A stretch of DNA of 64,000 nt, taken from NCBI GenBank assembly GCA_017504485.1, contig JAFVRC010000015.1, forward strand, positions 1 through 64,000, given 5' to 3'. The stretch is from Alistipes sp. (GTDB lineage Bacteria > Bacteroidota > Bacteroidia > Bacteroidales > Rikenellaceae). Each line of letters starts with the position of its first letter. The first letter of the stretch is position 1. The position numbers were made by a program, and so were the translations under genes. Below the pieces are notes generated by a model. That model did no database searches. It was not told the DNA's origin and was given only the letters and a program-made list of their open reading frames with translations. Of this stretch, positions 1-8,480 are shown one piece after another.

Positions 1-534
1 CAGACTATCTATGCTGATAAGGAGGGTGCTGTGGCGGCTCCAACAGCGGGTTTGCACTTCTCTAAGCACCTAATGAAGCGCATGGAGATTAAGGGTATCG
101 ACCGTGCATTCCTCACCTTACATGTGGGCTTGGGTAACTTCCGCACTGTAGATGTGGAGGATTTGTCAAAGCACAAGATGGACTCGGAGCAGTTCTTTAT
201 CACCGACGAGTGTGCAAACAGCATCAATACAGCGCGCAAGGATGGACATAAGGTTGTTGCTATTGGTACAACGGTTATGCGCGCTATGGAGACGGCTGCA
301 TCTGTAGGTGGTATCATCAAGCCACAGGAGGGGTGGACAAATAAGTTTATCTTCCCCCCATATACCTTCAGTTCGGCAGATGCTTTTGTATCGAACTTCC
401 ACCTGCCATACTCAACACAGTTGATGATGGTTGCAGCCTTCGGAGGCTACGACTTCGTGATGGATGCGTACAAACTCGCTACTAAGGAGGGCTACCGTTT
501 TGGCACATACGGTGACGCAATGTTAATCCTATAA
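1..534 (+). CDS. queA: S-adenosylmethionine:tRNA ribosyltransferase-isomerase, 3' part
   Basis: QueA transfers the ribosyl part of S-adenosylmethionine to 7-aminomethyl-7-deazaguanine in tRNA, the step that makes epoxyqueuosine in queuosine synthesis (cytosol). The reading frame is open from base 1, so the 5' part lies outside the window and the visible 177 codons are the C-terminal half. QueA signatures seen are AAPTAGLHF, a variant of the HVGLGTF motif (HVGLGNF), a TTVMRAMET segment, the NFHLP(Y)ST motif and the C-terminal YRFGTYGDAMLIL. The apparent GTG start at base 31 is inside the conserved AVAAPTAGLHF motif and is not the true start. It ends 16 bases before the next gene, so the two may be cotranscribed. 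Family assignment is firm. Confidence 0.96.
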   Translation, partial: QTIYADKEGAVAAPTAGLHFSKHLMKRMEIKGIDRAFLTLHVGLGNFRTVDVEDLSKHKMDSEQFFITDECANSINTARKDGHKVVAIGTTVMRAMETAASVGGIIKPQEGWTNKFIFPPYTFSSADAFVSNFHLPYSTQLMMVAAFGGYDFVMDAYKLATKEGYRFGTYGDAMLIL

Positions 535-550
535 AAATCAAGACATTACT

Positions 551-1357
551 ATGGAAGCTAATAAAATATTATATGTGTGCCAAGAGATATCTCCTTATTT
601 GCCGGAGAGTCCCTTTGCCAAGCTAAGTCTTGATATGGCACGCCAGATGCAGGAGCGCGGTATTGAGGTGCGCACCTTTATGCCTCGCTATGGCTGTATT
701 AATGAGCGTAGAAACCAGTTGCATGAGGTTATACGCCTTTCGGGTATGAATATCATTATCAATGATAACGACCACCAGCTAATCATCAAGGTGGCTACCA
801 TACCTGCTGCGCGTATGCAGATATACTTCATCGATAATGATGACTACTTTGCTCGTCGTGCGGTATTGTGTGATGAGGAGGGTAACTTCTTCGAAGATAA
901 CGATGATAGGGCAATCTTCTTTGCGCGTGGTACCTTGGAGACGGTCAAAAAGTTGCGTTGGTCGCCAACAATAGTGCATTGTCATGGTTGGTTCTCGGCT
1001 ATTGTGCCTATGTACCTTAAGAAGGTCTTCTATGATGACCCACTATTCCGAGATGTGAAGATTGTGCTATCGCTCTCGGATGATAAGTTCGATGGTCAGC
1101 TTGCCGAGGACTTCAAGCAGAAGTTGGAGGGCGAGGGTATTATGGATAGTGCGATGACGATTTTGGCTGAGCCATCATACGAAAACCTATATCGCTTCGT
1201 TATAGATTATGCCGATGGTATTGTTGTAACCTCTCCAAATGCTGATAAGAGAGTTTTGGAGTATGCCAAGAGTAAGGGTAAGAGGGTTCTTGAGTATCAG
1301 GAGTGTGATGAGAAGGAGTACTTCGATTGCTACAAAAAATTCTATGAGGAGCTTTAA
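551..1357 (+). CDS. Short glycogen/starch synthase-like protein (GT5 N-terminal domain only)
   Basis: 268 residues resembling the N-terminal Rossmann domain of GT5 glycogen/starch synthases: an ILYVCQEISPYLPES-type start, RGIEVRTFMPRYG, and a VHCHGW segment where full enzymes carry a CHDW-type motif. Normal glycogen synthases are about 470-500 residues; the C-terminal nucleotide-sugar binding domain is absent and nothing downstream restores it, because the DUF4270 gene begins inside its last codons (14-base overlap at 1344-1357). The protein may therefore be catalytically inactive or act with a partner. From memory, a protein of this size next to a DUF4270 lipoprotein is common in Bacteroidales, so it is probably a stable family and not a broken gene. 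Function is unknown. Confidence 0.8.
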   Translation: MEANKILYVCQEISPYLPESPFAKLSLDMARQMQERGIEVRTFMPRYGCINERRNQLHEVIRLSGMNIIINDNDHQLIIKVATIPAARMQIYFIDNDDYFARRAVLCDEEGNFFEDNDDRAIFFARGTLETVKKLRWSPTIVHCHGWFSAIVPMYLKKVFYDDPLFRDVKIVLSLSDDKFDGQLAEDFKQKLEGEGIMDSAMTILAEPSYENLYRFVIDYADGIVVTSPNADKRVLEYAKSKGKRVLEYQECDEKEYFDCYKKFYEEL

Positions 1358-2933
1358 GGGTATCTTTAACATAGCGTTGCTGCTCGGTGCAATCTTTATG
1401 GTTGTGTCGTGTACCACCAATGTTGACTATACTATGGGTGAGGAGTTTATCTCTTCGAACCAGAATATGGAGCTAAGGCGCCGAGTCTATGAGTTTGGTA
1501 ATAGAATTATAGATGGTGAGTCTGAGCCATGTTCCTTGGCTACCACCCGTCAGTATAGGAGTGACTCAATACGCTCTTCGAACCTTGTAAACGGATATTT
1601 CGGCAAAGAGATAAGTGATACATTTGGCTCTCGAAGAGCTGGCTTTATGTCGCAGATGCTCTTTAGTCTGACACTCCCTGAGGGTCGTGGTTGGGGCTAT
1701 CGACCAATCTATGATTCTATGATGCTTTCGTTGTATATTACGGATTATCATGGAGATACAACAAGGAAGCATCGTTTCAATGTCTATGAGATTAAATCTA
1801 ATGACTATCTAAAATCGGTTGAAGATACAACATTCTATGTAAACTTTGACCCTACGGCTTATATCTCTGATAAACCGATATTTACCTTCGAGTTTCCAAA
1901 TCAAGAGAAGGGGGTATATGTTAATGGTGACTCGGATGGTATGTCTGTTCGTTTGGAGAGTACGGATGCTACAATGGATTATATCAATCGTTTGATGCTC
2001 GTTACGGATGATGAGGGCAATACCATTCATAAGGATAGCCTTGCTCTTGATCATGATGAGATATATGTTAATGGTAACGAGGATAAGTTTGTTGAGCAGA
2101 TTAAGGGTATCTACATAGCCCCTGCGGATGATATGGAGGGGGCGATGTTTGCCACAAACCTTGAGAATACGGCATTGCTACTCTTTGCGCGTGGCAGATA
2201 TGAGGAGGACCCTGCAATTATTCGCGATACAACCTACATGGTCTATAACCTCTACTTGGATCCTACGCAGTATGATGTCAAGGCGGGTAATGTATCAATA
2301 AATACCATTGACCACGATTATGATGGCTCGAAGGTGGTGTTTGACACCGATACGGATATCTGCTATGTTGAGGGCATGGGAGGAGTTGTTACAGAGTTAT
2401 TGTTTACCGATGAGTTTATCGAGGAGTTGGCAAGTATCGTCAAGGATGCTGGCGAGGAGGCTGTAGTGTCGGTTAATCAGGCTATGATCTCTCTATATAT
2501 GGAGAACTCGCTCTACGACTATAACGATTTGCCTGTCGCCACGCTCACACCTATGATGGATGCTGCTATGATTCGTATGGGTATGTATGTTGACTACAGC
2601 AGGACTTTGGCCATCTCTGACTACCAATACTCAGTTGAGAGTTCATCTGTGCAGATAAGCTACGATGGCTATTTGAACCGTTCGTTGGCGTGCTACAAGA
2701 TGGATATATCGAACTATATCCAGCAGTTGATGCTTACGGCTGCGGCGAATGTTGATGAGAATGGTGCTGTTGATTTGACAAAGTTTGATGTTGGGGGCGA
2801 TTATATAAACCTTCGTCGTTTATATGTAGGTCCCGATGCCACATCGTTATTTGGCATGAAGCGTCAGGCTCTTTATGGTATGGGAGGTGATGCTCCAATA
2901 AAGTTAGAACTTACTTACACTATTGTAAATTAG
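1344..2933 (+). CDS. DUF4270 family lipoprotein
   Basis: 529-residue predicted lipoprotein. The ATG at 1344 is chosen because it gives a typical signal (charged MRSFKG, hydrophobic stretch, lipobox ending VVSC with Cys23); an upstream in-frame ATG at 1239 would add a basic extension shadowing the previous gene. The body has features of the Bacteroidota DUF4270 family: a GSRRAGFMSQMLFSLTLPEG-like region early on, many short beta-type segments, and a C-terminal LELTYT-like strand. Expected to be exported and anchored at the outer membrane or cell surface. Overlap with the glycogen-synthase-like gene implies translational coupling. No function is established. Confidence 0.82.
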   Translation: MRSFKGIFNIALLLGAIFMVVSCTTNVDYTMGEEFISSNQNMELRRRVYEFGNRIIDGESEPCSLATTRQYRSDSIRSSNLVNGYFGKEISDTFGSRRAGFMSQMLFSLTLPEGRGWGYRPIYDSMMLSLYITDYHGDTTRKHRFNVYEIKSNDYLKSVEDTTFYVNFDPTAYISDKPIFTFEFPNQEKGVYVNGDSDGMSVRLESTDATMDYINRLMLVTDDEGNTIHKDSLALDHDEIYVNGNEDKFVEQIKGIYIAPADDMEGAMFATNLENTALLLFARGRYEEDPAIIRDTTYMVYNLYLDPTQYDVKAGNVSINTIDHDYDGSKVVFDTDTDICYVEGMGGVVTELLFTDEFIEELASIVKDAGEEAVVSVNQAMISLYMENSLYDYNDLPVATLTPMMDAAMIRMGMYVDYSRTLAISDYQYSVESSSVQISYDGYLNRSLACYKMDISNYIQQLMLTAAANVDENGAVDLTKFDVGGDYINLRRLYVGPDATSLFGMKRQALYGMGGDAPIKLELTYTIVN

Positions 2934-2986
2934 GATATGATATATCAGCGTGTTGCTGCGCTAATGTATAAAGAAAGGATTGTGTG

Positions 2987-5290
2987 ATGCAGGAAAATTT
3001 GGTTATTGTAGAGTCCCCTGCTAAGGCTAAGACTATTGAGAAGTTCCTTGGTAAGGATTTTATGGTTAAGTCGAGTTTTGGACATATCCGCGACTTGGCA
3101 AAGAAGGGACTTGGTGTCAATATAGATAATGAGTTTGAACCGATATATGAAATTCCAGAGGATAAGCGTAAGGTTGTAGAGGATCTTTCGCGCCTATCAC
3201 AGTCGGCAAAGACCGTGTGGTTGGCATCCGATGAGGATCGTGAGGGAGAGGCTATTGCTTGGCATTTGGCTAAGGTTTTGAATTTGCCTATTGACCGCAC
3301 TAAGCGTATAGTGTTCCATGAGATTACCCAGCGTGCTATCCTCAATGCGATAGAGAGTCCGCGCACCATTGACCTAAACTTGGTGAATGCCCAGCAGGCA
3401 CGCCGTGTATTGGATCGTTTGGTGGGTTTTGAGCTATCGCCGATACTATGGAAGAAGGTGCGTCCTGCGCTCTCGGCAGGTCGTGTGCAGAGTGTTGCTG
3501 TGCGCCTTATTGTGGAGCGTGAACGCGAGATTATAAACTTCAAGTCGGTTGCTCAGTTTCGTGTTGTGGCTCAGTTCTATCTTGCGGGTGATGCGGCGAA
3601 GAATCTCTTTAAGGCAACCCTCTCTCAGGGCTTTGCTACCAAGGCTGAGGCTGAGCAGTTTCTTCACAGCTGTATCGGTGAGCAGTTTACCGTATCTAAG
3701 GCTGAGGAGAAGCCTGTGCAGCGATATGCAGCGCCACCATTTACCACCTCGACACTTCAGCAGGAGGCGAGCCGTAAGCTCGGTATGAGTGTGTCGCAGA
3801 CCATGTCTGTAGCGCAGAAGCTCTATGAGCAGGGTCTTATCACCTATATGCGTACTGACTCTGTGAACCTATCACAGATGGCTATCACGCAGTGTAAGAA
3901 TGAGATTACCCGCCTCTTTGGTGCCAAGTACTCATACCCACACAACTTCAAGACCAAGACTAAGGGCGCGCAGGAGGCACACGAGGCTATCCGCCCATCA
4001 TATATCGAGCGTCAGGAGATTGAGGGTACAGCTACCGAGAAGCGTCTATACGACCTTATTTGGAAGCGTACCGTAGCATCGCAGATGGTTCCTGCAGAGT
4101 TGGATAGAACACAGATTGTTATCGACCTCAAGCACCGCAAGGAGCAGTTTGTGGCGCAGGGTGAGGTTGTACGCTTCGATGGCTTTATGCGCCTCTACTC
4201 TGAGAGTGTGGATGAGGATGCCCAGCAGGATGGCGAGGGTGGCATTTTGCCAAAGATGAGCATCGGTGACAGTGTTCAGTATACAACGATGACGGCATCG
4301 GAGCGTTATAGTGTGGCACCATCGAGATATAATGAGGCGACACTTGTCAAGCGCCTTGAGGAGCTTGGTATCGGTCGTCCATCAACCTACGCACCAACGA
4401 TTACCACCATTATCAATCGTGGATATGTCGTCAAGCAGAGCAAGGAGAGTCAGAAGCGTCAGGTTATGCAGATGACACTCTCTCAGGATAAGATTGCCGA
4501 GAAGCTCGTTACGGAGAGCTATGGCAAGGAGAAGAATCGTCTTGCTCCAACAGATATAGGTATGGTTGTCAACGACTACCTTGAGACGCAGTTCTCCTCA
4601 ATTATCGATTACCACTTTACGGCAAATGTCGAGAAGGAGTTTGACCGTGTTGCCGAGGGTGAGATTACATGGACCGATATGATTAGGAGTTTTTATGAGC
4701 CGTTCCATGTATTAGTAAATAGTGCTATAGGTACGCAGAGTGACCGCACCACCCAGCCAGCGCGTGTTCTTGGCATAGACCCTAAGACAGGTCTTACGGT
4801 TAAGGCCCGTATAGGACGCTATGGTCCTATGGTTGAGCTTGAGAGTGCTGATGGCGGAAAGTGTCAATTCGCATCCCTCAAGAAGGGACAACTTATCGAG
4901 TCCATTAGCTTGGAGGAGGCTCTGGAGTTGTTTGCCTTGCCTCGCAATCTTGGTGACTTGAATGGTGAGGCTTTGATGGTTGGTGTCGGTAAGTTCGGAC
5001 CTTATGTTCGTCATGGTAAGACCTTCGCGTCGCTTACCAAGAGTGATGATCCATACACAATCACTCGTGAGCGTGCCGAGGAGTTGCTTAAGGAGAGTGC
5101 TGAGAAGCAACGCGCTCAGGCCGAGCCACTACGCACCTTTGCTGAGGATCCGAATATGGTGATTAAGAGTGGTCTCTATGGTCCATATATCGCCTATAAC
5201 GGTAAGAACTATCGACTCCCCAAGGGTGCAAAGATTGAGGCGTTGAGCTACACGGAGTGTCAGCGTATAGTTGCAAAATCGAAGAAATAA
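2987..5290 (+). CDS. topA: DNA topoisomerase I
   Basis: Type IA topoisomerase that relaxes negative supercoils. The TOPRIM domain opens the protein (LVIVESPAKAKTIEKFLG) and carries the acidic DEDREGEA motif at residues 82-89. The catalytic tyrosine is Tyr287 in the ITYMRTDS motif, and the IGRPSTYAPTI motif follows. At 767 residues the C-terminal part has no Cys4 zinc fingers; it has zinc-less repeats of the GIDPKTGLTVKARIGRYGP and GKFGPYVRHG type, as in many Bacteroidota. ATG at 2987 is preferred over the adjacent GTG at 2984. There is a 53-base gap after the DUF4270 gene and no clear promoter box. Confidence 0.97.
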   Translation: MQENLVIVESPAKAKTIEKFLGKDFMVKSSFGHIRDLAKKGLGVNIDNEFEPIYEIPEDKRKVVEDLSRLSQSAKTVWLASDEDREGEAIAWHLAKVLNLPIDRTKRIVFHEITQRAILNAIESPRTIDLNLVNAQQARRVLDRLVGFELSPILWKKVRPALSAGRVQSVAVRLIVEREREIINFKSVAQFRVVAQFYLAGDAAKNLFKATLSQGFATKAEAEQFLHSCIGEQFTVSKAEEKPVQRYAAPPFTTSTLQQEASRKLGMSVSQTMSVAQKLYEQGLITYMRTDSVNLSQMAITQCKNEITRLFGAKYSYPHNFKTKTKGAQEAHEAIRPSYIERQEIEGTATEKRLYDLIWKRTVASQMVPAELDRTQIVIDLKHRKEQFVAQGEVVRFDGFMRLYSESVDEDAQQDGEGGILPKMSIGDSVQYTTMTASERYSVAPSRYNEATLVKRLEELGIGRPSTYAPTITTIINRGYVVKQSKESQKRQVMQMTLSQDKIAEKLVTESYGKEKNRLAPTDIGMVVNDYLETQFSSIIDYHFTANVEKEFDRVAEGEITWTDMIRSFYEPFHVLVNSAIGTQSDRTTQPARVLGIDPKTGLTVKARIGRYGPMVELESADGGKCQFASLKKGQLIESISLEEALELFALPRNLGDLNGEALMVGVGKFGPYVRHGKTFASLTKSDDPYTITRERAEELLKESAEKQRAQAEPLRTFAEDPNMVIKSGLYGPYIAYNGKNYRLPKGAKIEALSYTECQRIVAKSKK

Positions 5291-5314
5291 TTCCAATCTA
5301 AATACTAATAAATT

Positions 5315-6508
5315 ATGAAGAAAATCGTTGTTTTGGCACTCGGTCTTATGATGGCTTCGGGTGTTATGGCACAGGAGACTACAACTCCTGAGTTCACAGT
5401 GGTTAAGGAGAACCCTATCACAAGCATCAAAAATCAGGCTCAGGCAGGTACTTGCTGGTGCTACTCATCATTGGCATTCATCGAGTCAGAGCTTTTGCGT
5501 ATGGGTAAGGGTGAGTATGACTTCTCGGAGATGTTCCTTGTACACAACACATACCTCGATCGTGCTGATAAGGCTGTTCGTACTCATGGTGATGTGTCGT
5601 TTGCTCAGGGTGGCTCATTCTATGATGTTATCTACGGTATGGAGAAGTTTGGTCTTGTTCCAGAGGCTGAGATGCGTCCAGGTGTGATGTATGGCAAGGA
5701 GCTTAGCAACCACAATGAGCTATCGGCTGTTAGCGATGCTGTTGTAGCTGCTATTGCTGAGGGTAATCACCGCAGCTTGCAGGTAGACCCTAATGGTCAG
5801 CCACTTTGGAAGAAGGCTATCGAGGCTATCCACGACATCTATCTTGGCGTGCGTCCAGAGAAGTTTACTTATAACGGCAAGGAGTACACTCCAAAGTCAT
5901 TCTATGACTCTTTGGGCTTGAATGCTGAGGATTATGTATCATTAACCTCTTATACACACCACCCATTCTACGAGTCATTCGTTCTCGAAATTCCTGATAA
6001 CTGGCGTTGGGCTAAGTCTTATAACCTTCCTATCGATGAGCTTATGGAGGTATTCGACAACGCTATCATGAATGGCTACACTATCGCATGGGGTAGCGAT
6101 GTAAGTGAGAAGGGCTTCACTCGTATGGGTACTGCAGTGCTTCCAGAGGAGGCAAATGGCACAGACCTTCAGGGTTCGGATATGGCTAAGTGGCTTAAGA
6201 TGAGCGAGGCAGAGCGTAAGAACACTCCTGCACCTATGCCTGTAAACCAGAAGTGGTGTACTCAGGAGGAGCGCCAGATTGCATACGACAATTGGGAGAC
6301 TACCGATGACCACGGTATGCAGATCTTCGGTATCGCTAAGGATCAGAACGGTACAGAGTATTACATGGTTAAGAACTCATGGGGCGAGGCTGGTACTTAC
6401 AAGGGTATCTGGTATGCATCTAAGGCATTTGTTCGCTACAAGACTATGAATATTATCGTGAATAAGAACGCTATTCCTAAGGATATTCGTAAGAAGCTTA
6501 ACCTATAA
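5315..6508 (+). CDS. Secreted C1-family cysteine peptidase (bleomycin hydrolase / PepC-like)
   Basis: 397 residues with a Sec signal peptide (cleavage likely after VMA-Q near residue 20). The papain-like catalytic set is present in the order expected for the bleomycin hydrolase/aminopeptidase C branch: Cys47 in AGTCWCY with the oxyanion Gln just before it, His333 in DDHGMQIFGI and Asn354 in MVKNSWGEAG. Cytosolic PepC proteins are about 440-450 residues; this exported version is shorter. Likely role is periplasmic or surface peptide trimming, which is an inference. It lies 24 bases after topA. Its stop codon forms the left edge of a composite intergenic repeat described separately. Confidence 0.9.
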   Translation: MKKIVVLALGLMMASGVMAQETTTPEFTVVKENPITSIKNQAQAGTCWCYSSLAFIESELLRMGKGEYDFSEMFLVHNTYLDRADKAVRTHGDVSFAQGGSFYDVIYGMEKFGLVPEAEMRPGVMYGKELSNHNELSAVSDAVVAAIAEGNHRSLQVDPNGQPLWKKAIEAIHDIYLGVRPEKFTYNGKEYTPKSFYDSLGLNAEDYVSLTSYTHHPFYESFVLEIPDNWRWAKSYNLPIDELMEVFDNAIMNGYTIAWGSDVSEKGFTRMGTAVLPEEANGTDLQGSDMAKWLKMSEAERKNTPAPMPVNQKWCTQEERQIAYDNWETTDDHGMQIFGIAKDQNGTEYYMVKNSWGEAGTYKGIWYASKAFVRYKTMNIIVNKNAIPKDIRKKLNL

Positions 6509-6773
6509 TTTCTTGTGATAAGGGGTCATCTGCGACCTCTCAATCATTGCCCCAAATGGGAAATACACTCAGTATGTCCCATCTGGGGCAATTTCTTTAT
6601 CGAGGCCACATCTGACCCCTTCTGACAAGAAATTGGGTAGTGGTGCCCTGTAGGCTGATATTTCGCTTGTTCCAAGCGACAGCTGCGCTGAAAGGGTCTA
6701 AAGGGGCCTAAGAGGCCTAAAGGGGAAATTAGTAATTAGAAAATCCCCTTCTGCCCCTTTTGCCCCTTTACCC
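6508..6773 (+). repeat. Composite intergenic hairpin element, copy 1
   Basis: Starts on the third base of the peptidase stop codon. An outer inverted repeat ATTTCTTGTGATAAGGGG (6508-6525) pairs with 6616-6633 (two mismatches) and pairing continues inward, enclosing a second stem built on TGCCCCAAATGGGA and its partner. A short hairpin, TTCGCTTG/CAAGCGA, follows at 6662-6679. Next come runs of G (6694, 6703, 6722) and of C (6745, 6754, 6763, 6771), spaced mostly 9 bases apart and able to fold on each other. A related copy follows pgk (11323-11590). The first hairpin may terminate transcription. No open frame or transposase is present, so a non-autonomous dispersed element is likely. Confidence 0.75.
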
Positions 6774-6832
6774 AAAAAGTCGGAGACTTTTAACATTTCT
6801 CTTTACTAATTTCTAATTACTAATTTTTTTGT

Positions 6833-6840
6833 TATCTTTG
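6833..6840 (+). promoter_or_regulatory. Predicted Bacteroidota -7 box for the cytochrome c maturation operon
   Basis: TATCTTTG matches TAnnTTTG and sits 22 bases before the ATG at 6863. A good -33 TTTG at the standard spacing is not evident. Confidence 0.55.
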
Positions 6841-6862
6841 TGCAGATTATATTCTATTAGTT

Positions 6863-7684
6863 ATGGTGGCGGGGATGATAACTATATCTGTTGTGGCGCT
6901 TGTGGCGTTTATCTTGGATGTTACTGTGGGTAGCTTCCCGTATCATATCTTTTGCTTTCCGCTAAATATTCTCGTTATTGCTTTGTGGCTCACAGCCATT
7001 ATTGCCCTATATCGCAAGGGGACTGCATCCCCTTTTACGAAGTATATGCTTTCGCGAGGTGCTACATGGCTTGCGTTATCTGTTATGGCGGTTGTGGGCG
7101 TGGTGCTTGGACTGCAGCGCGTACCTGCTACGACATCGTGGTGTGTAGTGGTGGCGATACTCTTTGTGTTGACCCATCTAAGTTTTGTTATACTTCGTGG
7201 CTGGCGTAATATTCATGGTGTGCGTGTGCGTTTTATCCTCACCCATGTGGGTCTATGGCTCGCACTTGGTGCGGGTTTTTGGGGCGCACCCGATAGGGAG
7301 CAGTTGCGTATGGCGGTGGATGCAACACCCACAAATGAGGCCTATACCATGAAGGGAACATTGAGTATTCTGCCTTATGAAATAGCTTTAGAGGAGTTAA
7401 TCGTGGAGCGCAACGAGCAGGGTGTCGCTACGCACTACGAGGCGCGAGTGTGCCTCGAAGATAAGAGTGTTGTGTTGCGTGTTAACCACCCATACGACCG
7501 CACCCTGACTCAGAAGATATACCTCGCTTCGGTTAAGGAGACCGCGGAGGGAGATGTGGCAATTCTGGAGATTGTTGATGAGCCGTGGCAGTGGCTATCG
7601 ATGGCAGGCATAGTGATGTTGATACTTGGTGGTCTGCTGCTCTTTATGCGTGGGCCACAGAGAGATAATAGGATAGTAGGATGA
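6863..7684 (+). CDS. ResB-like cytochrome c biogenesis membrane protein
   Basis: 273 residues with four hydrophobic segments in the first ~150 residues, an extracytoplasmic domain (about 155-245) and a last membrane span before the end. The family match is weak in sequence but the layout and the four-base overlap (ATGA, 7681-7684) with ccsA are those of the ResB (Ccs1) partner in system II cytochrome c maturation. ResB is usually longer (over 400 residues), so this is a compact form. Inferred role: with CcsA, to deliver haem to CXXCH motifs on the periplasmic side. The downstream multihaem peroxidase is a plausible client. Confidence 0.7.
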   Translation: MVAGMITISVVALVAFILDVTVGSFPYHIFCFPLNILVIALWLTAIIALYRKGTASPFTKYMLSRGATWLALSVMAVVGVVLGLQRVPATTSWCVVVAILFVLTHLSFVILRGWRNIHGVRVRFILTHVGLWLALGAGFWGAPDREQLRMAVDATPTNEAYTMKGTLSILPYEIALEELIVERNEQGVATHYEARVCLEDKSVVLRVNHPYDRTLTQKIYLASVKETAEGDVAILEIVDEPWQWLSMAGIVMLILGGLLLFMRGPQRDNRIVG

Positions 7685-8469
7685 TTGTAGGTTGGAACAT
7701 ATTCCCCTATGTGGCACTTGTTGTGGTGTTGCTCTCGTTGCTGGGTGCTATCGTAGCACTGCGTAGCAAGGAGCGTAGCTCTCGGGCGATGCTCCTTACG
7801 GGGTTGGGCATAGCAACCATGGCGCTCTTTATCGTGGGGTTATGGATGACTCTTGACCGTCCGCCACTACGCACCATGGGTGAGACACGCTTGTGGTACT
7901 CCTTCTTCCTGCTTCTTGCTGGTCTGTTTACCTATGGTCGTTGGCGCTACCGCTGGATTATGCTCTTTGCTACGGTATTGGCTACGGTGTTTATGGTTAT
8001 CAACATCCTTAAGCCTGAGATTTATGACCAGACTCTTATGCCGGCATTGCAGAGTCCATGGTTTGTACCTCATGTCTCGGTATATATGTTCTCTTATGCC
8101 CTCTTTGGGTGTGCTACTCTGCTTACCATTGTGGCTATGGTGCGTCCCAAGGAGGATGTAGAGCGTGCTATTGAGCGACTCATATATGCGGGTATGGCGT
8201 TTTTAACCTTTGGCATGCTCACAGGCGCGCTATGGGCTAAGGATGCATGGGGTGCATATTGGAGCTGGGATGCTAAGGAGGCGTGGGCTGCGGTGACATG
8301 GAGCCTCTATCTTGTGGCTATGCACCTTGCTCCGAGTGTCATGCGACATAGGTCGCGCACACTCTATCATATAACCCTTATCTTGGCGTTTCTCGCATTG
8401 CAGATGTGCTGGTATGGTGTTAACTACCTGCCCTCTGCTCAGACAAGTATACATACATATAACCAATAA
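7681..8469 (+). CDS. ccsA: Cytochrome c biogenesis protein CcsA (ResC)
   Basis: 262-residue polytopic protein of the haem-handling family. The tryptophan-rich haem-binding motif is seen as WGAYWSWDAKEAWAAVTW near residues 190-207, flanked by transmembrane segments with histidines that may ligate haem. With the ResB-like protein it forms the system II synthetase that attaches haem to apocytochromes in the periplasm. Start ATG overlaps the upstream stop, indicating translational coupling. The peroxidase gene begins 11 bases downstream. Confidence 0.9.
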   Translation: MIVGWNIFPYVALVVVLLSLLGAIVALRSKERSSRAMLLTGLGIATMALFIVGLWMTLDRPPLRTMGETRLWYSFFLLLAGLFTYGRWRYRWIMLFATVLATVFMVINILKPEIYDQTLMPALQSPWFVPHVSVYMFSYALFGCATLLTIVAMVRPKEDVERAIERLIYAGMAFLTFGMLTGALWAKDAWGAYWSWDAKEAWAAVTWSLYLVAMHLAPSVMRHRSRTLYHITLILAFLALQMCWYGVNYLPSAQTSIHTYNQ

Positions 8470-8480
8470 AACTAAGTCTT

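Noticed and set aside
1239..1343. N-terminal extension of the DUF4270 protein
   Set aside because: It overlaps the upstream gene in another frame and would bury the lipoprotein signal.
6694..6773. CRISPR-like array
   Set aside because: Units are 9 bases, G or C runs with no spacers of usual length and no cas genes nearby.
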